Assembly (NCBI GenBank): GCA_964342825.1
Contig: CAYFHO010000008.1
Span: 1 to 64,000, forward strand
Direction: 5' to 3'
DNA from: AAA164-E04 sp964342825
GTDB lineage: Bacteria; Verrucomicrobiota; Verrucomicrobiia; Limisphaerales; AAA164-E04
Length of the DNA: 64,000 nucleotides
Part shown: piece after piece, positions 9,284 through 18,667 of the stretch
Numbering within the stretch: position 1 is the stretch's first letter
Layout of the letters: each line of letters opens with the position of its first letter
Program-made: the position numbers and the translations under genes
The notes under the pieces: generated by a model
Seen by the model: only the letters and a program-made list of their open reading frames with translations
What the model was told of the DNA's origin: nothing
Databases searched by the model: none

Positions 9284-10594
9284 TTATCTCAGAGCTTTAA
9301 TTCGGACATTTTTGAATGCTACAGGATCTCCATGTCCTGCAAATCCGAAATAACCTTCGTATCGATTCATTCCCGGATGTGGTCGCCCACCCATGAATTC
9401 TCTGACTTCTCGGATGTCCGTGTCCAAAATAGTCGTATCGTTCAGGACAACTTTGATTTTAGAACCCTTGACGGTTACTTCTTGATCATTCCATTCGCCA
9501 ACAGGTTTCAGCGCCCCTCTCTTGGCCGCGACCATTCCATAAGCTGAACCGTGGTATTGCCGATCATCCAGCCTGGCATATTTCTCAGCAGTATTGTCCA
9601 GCACTTGAAGTTCACACATTCCATTGTAGGCGGTGTCGCCTTGCCCAGGGTAGCGGATAGCCAGTCCGTTGTTGCCACCTGGAGGAAGTTTGAATTGAAG
9701 TCGGACCACAAAATCAGACAGGTTTTGGTGGTAGTAGATGGTTCCCCCATTATTTGGTTTGCAGACAATGGCACCATCTTTTACTTGGTAGTTTCCGACT
9801 GGGCCTTCCCAACCATCGAGGTTTTTTCCATTAAAAATAGGTTTGAACCCAGGTTCTGCCAGCATTTGTTCTACTTCGTGATCAGGGATTTCACGGATGA
9901 ACACGTTCCTCCAGCGTATCTCGCCTCCATGAGTTTGCAATTGAATGGGGCCTTTGTCCCACAATGGTTTTGAACGGTCCCAGAAATTTTCCATCTTGGC
10001 GTGATCCACTACCAACTGATCGTTTAAAAAGACTGTTGTATAGTCTTTGACTTGAATGATCCTGAAGGAATTCCACTCTCCAAAGGGGCGGTCTGCGAGC
10101 ACCAAAGGGTTTTTGCCGGGCGCACCAGGGCTGTTGTTCCATAACCCACCTGAACCTTTGTCTGCGTCGATGTTCCATTTGCCTCCTTCTTTGGTGTAGT
10201 CCCAAATCTGCACTTGAGGGTTCCCTCTGAGGTAAATACCGCTATCGGCTTTGGCGACTGTTTTGTAATCGATGAGGAATTCCATGTTCCCATAATCCTC
10301 GTCGGTTGTGAGATACACCCCATGTCCGTCGTTGACCAACTCGCCATTTTCAACACTCCAGTGTTTCCTGACATCTTCCAGGTCCTTCTCGCGTTTTTCC
10401 TTTCGCTCTTCATCAGACATGGCCCAAAGTTTACGGGGATCAAAATGCCCCATGCCGTGCCAACCTGACAGGTCCTTGCCGTTGAATAATGCGGTGAATC
10501 CTGTCGGGGGTTGATTCAGTTCTCCCGCCTGGATTGAGGACAAACAACTGATCCCTCCTGCAATTGCTGTGATTAAAAAAGTTTTAATTTTCAT
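9284..10594 (-). CDS. Secreted tandem DUF1080 (3-keto-disaccharide hydrolase-like) protein
   Basis: The protein has a signal peptide (residues 1-23, ending near SIQAGE) and two DUF1080 domains in tandem, about 30-235 and 248-436. The starts FTALFNGKDLSGW and FKPIFNGKNLDGW mark the two copies. Both show the family's concanavalin-like blocks: the first has YLRGNPQVQIWD, and the second has LAIRYPGQGD and MCELQVLDN. DUF1080 proteins are abundant in Verrucomicrobiota and Planctomycetota, and some hydrolyse 3-keto-glycosides. Here two domains are fused in one chain (436 residues against about 200-250 for single-domain members). A strong terminator follows. The gene lies downstream of pyrF with a 123-base gap and may have its own promoter. 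The substrate is not determinable. Confidence 0.85.
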   Translation of the reverse strand: MKIKTFLITAIAGGISCLSSIQAGELNQPPTGFTALFNGKDLSGWHGMGHFDPRKLWAMSDEERKEKREKDLEDVRKHWSVENGELVNDGHGVYLTTDEDYGNMEFLIDYKTVAKADSGIYLRGNPQVQIWDYTKEGGKWNIDADKGSGGLWNNSPGAPGKNPLVLADRPFGEWNSFRIIQVKDYTTVFLNDQLVVDHAKMENFWDRSKPLWDKGPIQLQTHGGEIRWRNVFIREIPDHEVEQMLAEPGFKPIFNGKNLDGWEGPVGNYQVKDGAIVCKPNNGGTIYYHQNLSDFVVRLQFKLPPGGNNGLAIRYPGQGDTAYNGMCELQVLDNTAEKYARLDDRQYHGSAYGMVAAKRGALKPVGEWNDQEVTVKGSKIKVVLNDTTILDTDIREVREFMGGRPHPGMNRYEGYFGFAGHGDPVAFKNVRIKALR

Positions 10595-10717
10595 GTGTTT
10601 GATTCGGTCGTTATCGATGCTTTCTAAGTAAATGGATATTGCCTCATTCTCTGGAATAGCTGATGAAATGCCAGCGTAAAATAGGTGAGATTCAATAACC
10701 TGATGCTGAAACGGTTG

Positions 10718-11428
10718 CTAGGAAGCAAGGCTGGATGAGATGGCTTGCGCCGCTTCAGCGGGATTGGGTGCAGCGTAAATGGGACGACCAATCACCAAAC
10801 GACTGGCACCGGCAAGCATGGCTTCTTTTGGTCCCAGAGTACGTTTTTGATCCCCCATGGCATCAGATTTAGCCCTTATTCCAGGAGTGATTAATTGAAC
10901 AGAATCTGGTAAAAGGACTCGCAACCTCTCCAATTCCAAGGGTGAACAAACCAGACCTCTCAGACCATTAGAGACTGCCATGTCGGCTAAAGCTACCACC
11001 TGATCTTCCACTCCGTTTTGAACCCCTATGGCTTGAAGTTGCTGCTGATCCATACTCGTCAAGACGGTTACACCCAATATAAGCGGTGGTTCGATCCCTA
11101 TGGTCGCCGCTGTTTCTTGAGCAGATTCTTCGGCTGCTTTAATCATTTCCGGCCCTCCCGCACAATGAATCGTCATCATTTGAACGTTAAGTCTGGTGGC
11201 ATTTGCAACGGCTTTTGCTACGGTGTTTGGGATGTCATGAAACTTGAGGTCCAGAAAGATGTCTTTTCCGAGCGCCTGGATTTTCTTCACCGTTTCCGCT
11301 CCACCGGCTGTGAATAATTCCAGTCCTATTTTGAAACCGCCCACATGCGAATAAATTTGTTCCGCCAGTTCTATCGCCTTTTCGGGGGTAGGTACATCCA
11401 GTGCTGCCAGGATCGGGTTGTTTGCCAT
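10718..11428 (-). CDS. pyrF: Orotidine 5'-phosphate decarboxylase
   Basis: This cytoplasmic TIM-barrel enzyme converts OMP to UMP, the last step of de novo pyrimidine synthesis. The 236 residues match the usual length. The catalytic signature is complete: DLKFHDIPNT holds Asp60, Lys62 and Asp65. The N-terminal ALDVPT and KIGLELF blocks and the late phosphate-binding VIGRPIY block are also present. The gene follows the sulfatase-SGNH gene by 32 bases on the same strand, so it may be co-transcribed with it, an unusual partner for a housekeeping gene. No other pyrimidine gene is beside it; a carB half is elsewhere in the window (57.6 kb). Confidence 0.97.
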   Translation of the reverse strand: MANNPILAALDVPTPEKAIELAEQIYSHVGGFKIGLELFTAGGAETVKKIQALGKDIFLDLKFHDIPNTVAKAVANATRLNVQMMTIHCAGGPEMIKAAEESAQETAATIGIEPPLILGVTVLTSMDQQQLQAIGVQNGVEDQVVALADMAVSNGLRGLVCSPLELERLRVLLPDSVQLITPGIRAKSDAMGDQKRTLGPKEAMLAGASRLVIGRPIYAAPNPAEAAQAISSSLAS

Positions 11429-11460
11429 AACTAAATTATTCAGTTGAAATCAGCAACTAA

Positions 11461-13689
11461 TCACAATCCCAACTCTTTTAGTTTGGGCTCCATTGCTTCT
11501 GCCCAAAGCTGGTATCCTTTTTCGTTCAGGTGCAAAGCATCCGGCATGATGGAAGCAGGTAGCTGACCATCCTGGTCCAGGAATACTTCTCCTATGTCCA
11601 TATAGTGTATATGTGTTCCATCAGCATATCTTCGAATGATTTGATTGATGCCTTGATTGGTGATTCTTCCTGCATCGTGAGGGGTTCGGCCCCTTGGGAA
11701 CACTCCAAGTAGAAGGACTTTCGTGGATGGTGATTTTTCTTGTATGATATCAAGAATGCGGCCAATTCCTTCAGCTGTTTCTGCGGGCGCCTGCATTTTG
11801 TGCCCTGTGTTGTTGGTGCCGATCATGACCACTGCAACTTTTGGAGTGATGTTGAATTGACCTTTGTTGAGACGCCAGATCACATGTTCAGTGCGATCAC
11901 CACTAAAACCGAGGTTAACCGGTTTGCGATCGGCATAATATTTTTCCCATATTTTTTTCCCATTTCCCTCCCAACCCTGGGTGATGGAATCTCCAATGAA
12001 TGCCAGATCAACATTGCCTTTTTTGACAGCAGCTCTCTTGGCTTGGTCACGCTCTCTCCACCAATCCTCATCACCTCGGGTATTGGGAATCACTGCTGAA
12101 TTCACGTCGTAAAAATGTCGTATGTCATTGTATCTGCGTTGAAGTGCTGCAAGGACTTTTTCATAAGCGGGTTCCTGATGCACGCTTTTCATCTCATTCG
12201 GATCCTTCATGAGATCATAGAGGTTCCACTCTCGATTTCGTGGAAAATACATCAGCTTGTGGCGCTCCGTGCGTACCCCATCGTGAATCGGGACTTCATG
12301 CACCGCTGCATTCTCATAGTAAGCATAGTAGATGGCATCTCTCCAATCGGGTGTTTTGTTGCCACCGTTCATAAATAGAGGTTTCAAGCTGCGACCTTGC
12401 ATCTCTTCAGGAACATCGACTCCTGCAATATCCAGAAAAGTTGGGCCGTAGTCGATATTTTGGATCAGTGCTTTTGATCTTGTTCCAGGATTGATTTTAC
12501 CTGGCCAACGAACCAGAAAAGGCATCTTCAAAGATTCTTCAAACATCCACCGCTTGTCATACCAACCATGTTCCCCAAGATAAAAGCCCTGGTCCGACGA
12601 GTAGATGACCAATGTGTTTTCCGAAAGTCCGTTTTGGTCCAAATAGTCCAAAATGCGGCCGACACTGTCATCAACCGCCTGCACGGATCCCAGATAATCG
12701 TGCATATAACGTTGATATTTCCACTGAGTGATTTCTTTGTCTGACAACTCACCTGCCTTCATTCGGTGGATGAAGGATTGGTTTTCTGGTTCGTAGTAAG
12801 AGTCCCAGGTTGCTTTCTGTTCTGCGGACATGCGGCGATACTCGCCATTTGGAAGGTTTTGAAAATGTTCCGTAAACTGGTTCTCGCCGTGGAACTTGGT
12901 GTCATGTCCCCAATGGAAATGATCCTTCAAGGTCATCTCATTTTCCTTGAGCAGTTTGGATCGGCCGGAATAGTCGTCGAACAGAGAGTCGGGTTCGGGA
13001 ATTGTGCCCATTTTGTATCGTCCAAAATGCCGTGGATGCGGGGACCAATTACGATGGGGAGCCTTGTGCTGGCACATCAGCATGAAGGGTTCTCCTTTTT
13101 CCTTTTGCTCTTTCATCCAGTCCAGAGCAAGGTCAGTGATCAAATCGGTGCAATATCCTTGGTACCGTTTCCGGGTGCCATCCATTTGGATTAGATCAGG
13201 ATTGTAATAACTCCCTTGGCCGGGAAGGATTTCCCAGTAGTCAAATCCGGTTGGGTTTGTACCGAGGTGCCATTTGCCGATCAATGCCGTTTTGTAGCCA
13301 GAATGTTGCAGGAGTTTTGCGAACGTTGTCTGTGTTCCGTCAAATCGGTCTCCATTACGCAGAAAGCCATTCAGATGACTGTGTTTTCCGGTCAGGATGC
13401 AGGCACGTGAAGGTCCGCAGATGGAATTGGCGCAAAATGAATTTACATAAAGCGCACCTTCATGAGCCAATCGGTCGATATGTGGAGTTTGATTGACCTT
13501 GGATCCGTAAGCCCCTATCGCCTGGACCGCATGGTCATCGCTGAAGATGAATACGATATTAGGACGTTTTGTTTGAGCCGCCTGCAAATGGCAGATGATG
13601 AAGAGTCCCAAGACCAAAAGTCCGGAAAGTTCTTTCAACTTGAGTAAGAAATGACGTTGATATCGAGAGCTGTGAATTCGGCCTTGCAT
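11461..13689 (-). CDS. Secreted sulfatase fused to an SGNH/GDSL hydrolase
   Basis: This 742-residue exported protein appears to carry two enzymes. Residues about 41-540 are a type I sulfatase: FSDDH metal ligands, the FGly motif CGPSR with Cys91, GKWHLG and YSSDQGF. Residues about 563-742 are an SGNH hydrolase with all the expected blocks: GDSITQG (Ser568), the block II Gly (GFSGDR), GTNN, and DALHLN (Asp717, His720). The signal peptide is residues 1-39, with the hydrophobic core at 22-36. The ATG at 13689 is preferred over a TTG two codons upstream. The pairing suggests one polypeptide removes both sulfate and acyl (probably acetyl) esters from a glycan. Both active sites look intact; the substrate is inference. 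Confidence 0.92.
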   Translation of the reverse strand: MQGRIHSSRYQRHFLLKLKELSGLLVLGLFIICHLQAAQTKRPNIVFIFSDDHAVQAIGAYGSKVNQTPHIDRLAHEGALYVNSFCANSICGPSRACILTGKHSHLNGFLRNGDRFDGTQTTFAKLLQHSGYKTALIGKWHLGTNPTGFDYWEILPGQGSYYNPDLIQMDGTRKRYQGYCTDLITDLALDWMKEQKEKGEPFMLMCQHKAPHRNWSPHPRHFGRYKMGTIPEPDSLFDDYSGRSKLLKENEMTLKDHFHWGHDTKFHGENQFTEHFQNLPNGEYRRMSAEQKATWDSYYEPENQSFIHRMKAGELSDKEITQWKYQRYMHDYLGSVQAVDDSVGRILDYLDQNGLSENTLVIYSSDQGFYLGEHGWYDKRWMFEESLKMPFLVRWPGKINPGTRSKALIQNIDYGPTFLDIAGVDVPEEMQGRSLKPLFMNGGNKTPDWRDAIYYAYYENAAVHEVPIHDGVRTERHKLMYFPRNREWNLYDLMKDPNEMKSVHQEPAYEKVLAALQRRYNDIRHFYDVNSAVIPNTRGDEDWWRERDQAKRAAVKKGNVDLAFIGDSITQGWEGNGKKIWEKYYADRKPVNLGFSGDRTEHVIWRLNKGQFNITPKVAVVMIGTNNTGHKMQAPAETAEGIGRILDIIQEKSPSTKVLLLGVFPRGRTPHDAGRITNQGINQIIRRYADGTHIHYMDIGEVFLDQDGQLPASIMPDALHLNEKGYQLWAEAMEPKLKELGL

Positions 13690-13773
13690 GACCAAAGACT
13701 CTAAAAGACAGAGCTGCTAGTCAAGCCAGTCCTTTTAAGTGTGATGACACTCGTCTTTTTCCGTTTGATGCCA

Positions 13774-13779
13774 TATAAC
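13774..13779 (+). promoter_or_regulatory. Possible -10 box for the ClC gene (near-leaderless)
   Basis: TATAAC matches the sigma-70 -10 consensus at five of six bases and lies just 8 bases before the GTG start of the ClC-type gene, in the short gap between that gene and the divergent sulfatase. If used, the transcript would have almost no leader. No good -35 box is seen at the right distance, so this is weak. Confidence 0.2.
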
Positions 13780-13787
13780 CACAGCAA

Positions 13788-15635
13788 GTGAAAGGCATTG
13801 GCGCCATTTTTCAGACTTTGTTGCATTCCTGGCATCTGTTTGTGCGTAGGCACTGGCAGGGCTTTTTGGCATGGAGGCAGCGATTTCGTTTCACCGAGGA
13901 AGCCTTGCATTTGGCGATCGCGGGTTGCATTGGAATCATCGGTGGCGTTGTGAATGTGGTTTTCGTCAAGGTCATTGTTGGGCTTCAAGATTGGGTTTGG
14001 ATGGGAGAGGAAGGGCCCACTCTCACCCCTTTTCAAGGGAATCAGTGGGAGCGAATGTTGATCCCTGTGGCGGGAGGTTTGATCGCGGGCATATTGCTTT
14101 ACCTGGGGCTGAAATGGTCGGGTAAGAAAGGTAGCAACAATTTGTTGGAAGCCGTTTCCATGGGGGATGGAAAACTACCTTTTCGAACGGCCGTGAGCCA
14201 GGCCGTGTCTTCCATTGTTAGCATCGTTTCTGGTGCGACGATCGGACGCGAGGGCTCGATCACCCAGTTTACCAGTACGCTGGCATCGAAGTGGGGGGCT
14301 TTGGCTCGTTGGCATCCGTATCGCTTACGCTTGATGGTGGCATGTGGTGCCGCCTCGGGGATGGCTGCAGCATATAATGCCCCGATTGCTGGTGCGGTTT
14401 TCGCCGCACACATTGTGCTGGGAAATTTTTCGATGCACTTGTTCGCTCCACTGGTTTTTTCCTCAGTGATTGCATCAATGGTTTCTCGAAGTTTTTTTGG
14501 AATGGTGCCGCTATACGACGTCACGTCAGATATGGATCTTACCTTGTTGCAACTTCCTTCCTTTTTGGTGCTTGGAGTAGTTTGCGGATTAATAGGAGGT
14601 TTTTTTCTCAAATCAATGCAATGGTTTCGAGCAACCATGCAGCGGTTTCCTTTGGCTTTGCCATTAAAATTGGCTCTGGGAGGTTTAGCTATCGGGGTGT
14701 TGGCTTTCAGATTTCCTCAGGTATTGGGAAATGGCTATTCCGGGGTGAATCTAATTCTGGCGCATCGATTGGATCTTGCAGCGGTTTCCACATTGTTTTT
14801 GTTACGTTGGTTGGCGACCCTATTTGCAGTAGGTTCCGGAGCGGTGGGAGGGGTGATGACGCCCACTCTTTTCCTGGGGGCAGGTTTAGGGGGCATCTTT
14901 GGGCTTTATGCCATCCAGGAGCAGTGGCATCTGAATATACCGGTGGCAGTTTTCGCACTTGTCGGGATGAGCAGTATGTTGGCTGCGACCACCCATAGTC
15001 CATTGTTGGCCATGATCATGGTTTTTGAAATCTCTTTAAGTTACAACCTCATGCCTGCATTGATGATCTCATCCGCCATCGCTACTTTGGTCGCACGGCA
15101 GGTGCATCATACCAACATTTATAGCGAGGCATTATATGCCAAGGGAATGGATGCTTCATGGGAATCGGATCAGGTGGGAGAAGCCTCTCGTCAAAGGGTT
15201 GGAGATTTGATGCGGCACCCTGTACCTCCGCTGCGCGATAATGATCTTTTCCAGGATATCGCAGATCGGTTTATCACCAGTTCCTATCATTTTCTTCCGG
15301 TGGTTGATGATCGTATGCGTTTGTTGGGGGTCGTTGCGTTGGGGGATTTGAAAGAATACCTGCACATGGGAGATCAATTGAAGAGTGTCATTGCCTTCGA
15401 TATCATGCGGCCCATCCCGAAATGCCTGACTCCGGGGCAGAGGCTGGATGAGGCACTGCCTGTTTTGCTCGAATCCGAAATGCGCAACGTCCCGGTCATC
15501 AATAATCGATCTGAAAAGAAACTCATTGGTGCGGTGAGTCGTGGGGAAGCCTTGGGACAACTTGCCGAAGCGATGGCTGCTCCAAGTCTGAAATTGAATA
15601 CTGAAAAAGGTGATCCCAAAAAAATTAAAACATGA
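13788..15635 (+). CDS. ClcB-like ClC family chloride channel/antiporter with CBS pair
   Basis: This integral membrane ClC protein (615 residues) conducts or exchanges chloride. The filter-region block GREGSITQ keeps the gating glutamate; GREGS rather than GREGP is the form found in ClcB-type members. GGVMTPTLFLGAG matches the second anion-binding loop. LAATTHSPLLAMIMVFE and SLSYNLMPALM are also ClcB-like. Residues about 460-600 carry two CBS domains (ending VPVINN), a likely nucleotide-sensing module. The start is a GTG; no in-frame ATG exists before the first membrane helix, so GTG or a nearby TTG must be used. The stop overlaps the next gene's start by four bases (ATGA), indicating translational coupling. 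Confidence 0.9.
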   Translation: MKGIGAIFQTLLHSWHLFVRRHWQGFLAWRQRFRFTEEALHLAIAGCIGIIGGVVNVVFVKVIVGLQDWVWMGEEGPTLTPFQGNQWERMLIPVAGGLIAGILLYLGLKWSGKKGSNNLLEAVSMGDGKLPFRTAVSQAVSSIVSIVSGATIGREGSITQFTSTLASKWGALARWHPYRLRLMVACGAASGMAAAYNAPIAGAVFAAHIVLGNFSMHLFAPLVFSSVIASMVSRSFFGMVPLYDVTSDMDLTLLQLPSFLVLGVVCGLIGGFFLKSMQWFRATMQRFPLALPLKLALGGLAIGVLAFRFPQVLGNGYSGVNLILAHRLDLAAVSTLFLLRWLATLFAVGSGAVGGVMTPTLFLGAGLGGIFGLYAIQEQWHLNIPVAVFALVGMSSMLAATTHSPLLAMIMVFEISLSYNLMPALMISSAIATLVARQVHHTNIYSEALYAKGMDASWESDQVGEASRQRVGDLMRHPVPPLRDNDLFQDIADRFITSSYHFLPVVDDRMRLLGVVALGDLKEYLHMGDQLKSVIAFDIMRPIPKCLTPGQRLDEALPVLLESEMRNVPVINNRSEKKLIGAVSRGEALGQLAEAMAAPSLKLNTEKGDPKKIKT

Positions 15636-18600
15636 ACCTGATTTCAAATTTAAGCGATTCGCTTTCGATTCCCGTTTGGAGCACTTGGTGTTTCTTGCTT
15701 CTTCAACTCCAGGCTGACGAGCCCCTTGCCAGACCAGGCGAGTTGCCAAGGATCCCTGCAACTGAACTGAATCAAGTGATGTCCACTTTTGAGGTTCGTG
15801 ATGGATTCAAAATGGAACTGGTTGCCGCCGAACCATTGGTTTTGGATCCGGTGGCCATGGATTTTGACGAATGGGGAAAAGCATTTGTGGTTGAGATGCG
15901 AGGGTATTCAGAGAGGAGACATGATTTGATGGGGCGAATCAGGTTGTTGGAGGATAGTGATCAAGACGGGAGTTTTGAGGATAGCAGTATTTTTGCAAAA
16001 GATTTACCATGGCCGACTGCTGTGACTTGTTATGACGGAGGTGTATTTGTTGGAGCAACCCCTGATATTTTCTATTTAAAAGATACCGATGACGATGGTG
16101 TTGCCGATGTTAAAAAGCTTGTTTTCACCGGGTTTGCTTCTGCCAGTGCGCCTTACCGTGCCGATCAACTTAACATGCAGGCCATGCTGAATTCCTTTCA
16201 CTGGGGACCTGACAACCGTATTCATGGAGCAACAGGCTTGGCTGGAGGGGAAGTTTATTCACCGCTTCGCCCTGATTTGAAACCGGTACAACTAAGGGGC
16301 AAAGACTTTTCCTTCGATCCTCGAACCTTTGAAATTCGAGCGGAAAGTGGAGGGGCACAAAATGGCATGTCTTTTGACTCTCACGGACGCAAGTTTGTTT
16401 GCAGCAATAGCGACCACCTGCAATACATCGTTTACGATCAAGTTTTCGCAGGATTTAATCCGTGGATTCAGTCTCGATCACCGCGAGTCAGCATTGCAGA
16501 AGACGGACCTGCTGCTCCAGTATTCCGGATCAGTCCCGATGAACCCTGGAGGATTATTCGAACCAAATGGCGGGTGGCTGGGGCAGTGAGCGGGCCAATT
16601 GAAGGAGGAGGAACCCCATCGGGTTATTTCACAGGAGCAACTGGAGCCACGCTTTATACAGGCGATGCTTGGGGTAGTGAATTTTTGGATCATGCCTTTA
16701 TTGCCGATTGCGGAAGTAACTTGATTCATCGGAAACTGGTCTATCCCAAGGGCCATAGCATGAGCGCCAGGAGAGCCCCTGATGAATCAACTATTGAATT
16801 TGTCAGATCCACCGACAATTGGTTTCGTCCGGTACAATTTCGAAATGGACCGGATGGCAATTTGTATGTCATGGACATGTATCGCGAGGTTATAGAACAC
16901 CCCTGGTCCCTGCCGCATGGAATCAAGCAACACCTGGACCTTAACAGTGGCAATGATCGTGGCCGGATTTACCGCATTCGCTCTGATCGCAATCGAAATA
17001 TCGAAAGCAGACTGCCCGGCGATGCAAATGCCAATCAGCTGGTTGAAATGTTGGGGCATGCAAATCAGTGGCATCGCACCACCGCCAACCGATTGATACA
17101 CCAAAGCCAAAGGATTCACTTAGCTGGAAAAATTCGTGAAATGCTTCATGGATCCACCAATCCATTCGCACGTCTTCATGCCTTGAGGGCATTGATTGGA
17201 TTGGGGGTGTTAAGCGCTGATGATGCAGAGCGAGCCATCAGTGATGATTCTGCTGTGGTTCGGAAAGCCATGCTGGAATTTTTTATTCATCGAAGTCCCG
17301 GAACAAAGTTTACCACCATATTTCATGATCACTTGCCTTCCTTGATCCTTGATGACCAGACACGATTTCAAACTGTGTTGTTACTTGCCAAGCATCCATT
17401 GAAAGCTCACAAACAGGCCGAAATTCTTCATCAAGCCATGTCACTAGAAAAGCACGACAAAGGTTGGATGCAGTTTGCGGTATTAAATGCCATGCACCCA
17501 TGTAGCGGTGAGTTCTTGGACTTGTTGATTTCTAAAGAAATTTATGAAGCTAAATTGTTCGATGATGCTTCAGAGTTTTTCTATATGATGGGTGCATCAG
17601 GGAATAAAATCGAAATGACCAAAGCTTTTCGATTTTTGCTCAATCAGCCAATTATGTCGGAAACCATGGATGCCATGAATGCTTTGGGAGAGGGAGCACA
17701 ACGAAGAGATAAACGATTATTATCTCTGATTCCCACAGCAGAAATGAATCAGGCTCAGAGTAAGTTTCTCAATTGGTTGCAGGTTAACGGGCTCAATCAA
17801 ATCGGTCTCTCTCAGAAAGTCATTCAGGCTTCAAGTCAACTGATGAGTGAGGAATTAAAACAACATTGGATGGATTGGTTGAGTCAGCCTGAGTGGATTG
17901 AGCTTCATGCTGATTTGATGGCTTCGTTGATTTCTGATTTTGCGGTGACTGATCTTGATTGGGCCTTGTCTCAATGGGGTAACTGGAGCCCCTCTACACG
18001 ACAGATCACGTTGAACTTGATTTTCTCAAGGGACGACCTGTTGATCACCTTCCTTCGCGCAGCCCGAACCGATTCTGCCTTATTGTCCGACCTTACTTTC
18101 TCACAGCGCCAATTGTTAGTGAAAAGCCGTTCCATCGACGCGAAGCAATTGGCCGAAGAATTACTAGGCGATGTTAAAAATTCAAATGAAAGAACATCGA
18201 TCAAAGAATATGAAAGTGCCTTGCTGTTGGAAGCAGATGTTTCCAATGGACATCGACTTTTTTCTGAAAGGTGCGCTGCTTGCCACCGCGCAAACGGAGA
18301 GGGGTATCCCTTGGGGCCTAACCTTGTCACCGTTAAAACTTCGGGAAAGAATCGTATTTTGGATAGTATTTTGTTTCCAAACAGAGAAGTGCAACCCCAG
18401 TTCATGGCCTATGATGTGACTTCCGTGGACGGTGAAATCGTAACAGGACTGATCCGTGATGAAAACCCCGCCGCAATGACCATTCAACAAGCTGGTGGTG
18501 TTCAGCAAACCATTTTAAGAACCGAAATGGAATCACTTCAAGGTACCGGGAAATCCATGATGCCCCAAGGACTGCTGGACGGACTAACCCGGCAGGATGT

Positions 18601-18640
18601 GGCGGATTTATTGGAGTTTATAGTGCAATTATCACGTTGA
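15632..18640 (+). CDS. PVC-type c-type cytochrome / membrane-bound dehydrogenase domain protein
   Basis: This large exported haem protein of 1002 residues is typical of planctomycetes and verrucomicrobia. It has a hydrophobic N-terminal export segment (about 12-28). A sugar-dehydrogenase-like beta-propeller follows (about 45-450), with FVVEMRGYS, a DSDQDG calcium-loop-like stretch and NLYVMDMYREV. Next is an alpha-helical HEAT-like region (about 455-850). The C-terminal cytochrome c domain (about 865-1002) has the haem motif CAACH (Cys881, Cys884, His885) and a likely Met ligand in its last part. It probably oxidises a carbohydrate or alcohol in the periplasm and passes electrons onward. It overlaps the ClC gene by four bases. 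The substrate is unknown. Confidence 0.9.
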   Translation: MNLISNLSDSLSIPVWSTWCFLLLQLQADEPLARPGELPRIPATELNQVMSTFEVRDGFKMELVAAEPLVLDPVAMDFDEWGKAFVVEMRGYSERRHDLMGRIRLLEDSDQDGSFEDSSIFAKDLPWPTAVTCYDGGVFVGATPDIFYLKDTDDDGVADVKKLVFTGFASASAPYRADQLNMQAMLNSFHWGPDNRIHGATGLAGGEVYSPLRPDLKPVQLRGKDFSFDPRTFEIRAESGGAQNGMSFDSHGRKFVCSNSDHLQYIVYDQVFAGFNPWIQSRSPRVSIAEDGPAAPVFRISPDEPWRIIRTKWRVAGAVSGPIEGGGTPSGYFTGATGATLYTGDAWGSEFLDHAFIADCGSNLIHRKLVYPKGHSMSARRAPDESTIEFVRSTDNWFRPVQFRNGPDGNLYVMDMYREVIEHPWSLPHGIKQHLDLNSGNDRGRIYRIRSDRNRNIESRLPGDANANQLVEMLGHANQWHRTTANRLIHQSQRIHLAGKIREMLHGSTNPFARLHALRALIGLGVLSADDAERAISDDSAVVRKAMLEFFIHRSPGTKFTTIFHDHLPSLILDDQTRFQTVLLLAKHPLKAHKQAEILHQAMSLEKHDKGWMQFAVLNAMHPCSGEFLDLLISKEIYEAKLFDDASEFFYMMGASGNKIEMTKAFRFLLNQPIMSETMDAMNALGEGAQRRDKRLLSLIPTAEMNQAQSKFLNWLQVNGLNQIGLSQKVIQASSQLMSEELKQHWMDWLSQPEWIELHADLMASLISDFAVTDLDWALSQWGNWSPSTRQITLNLIFSRDDLLITFLRAARTDSALLSDLTFSQRQLLVKSRSIDAKQLAEELLGDVKNSNERTSIKEYESALLLEADVSNGHRLFSERCAACHRANGEGYPLGPNLVTVKTSGKNRILDSILFPNREVQPQFMAYDVTSVDGEIVTGLIRDENPAAMTIQQAGGVQQTILRTEMESLQGTGKSMMPQGLLDGLTRQDVADLLEFIVQLSR

Positions 18641-18667
18641 TAAAAATCAGAGAGCGGAATCATCATC

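Noticed and set aside
14099..14638. 179-codon minus-strand frame inside the ClC gene
   Set aside because: Antisense shadow of conserved membrane helices.
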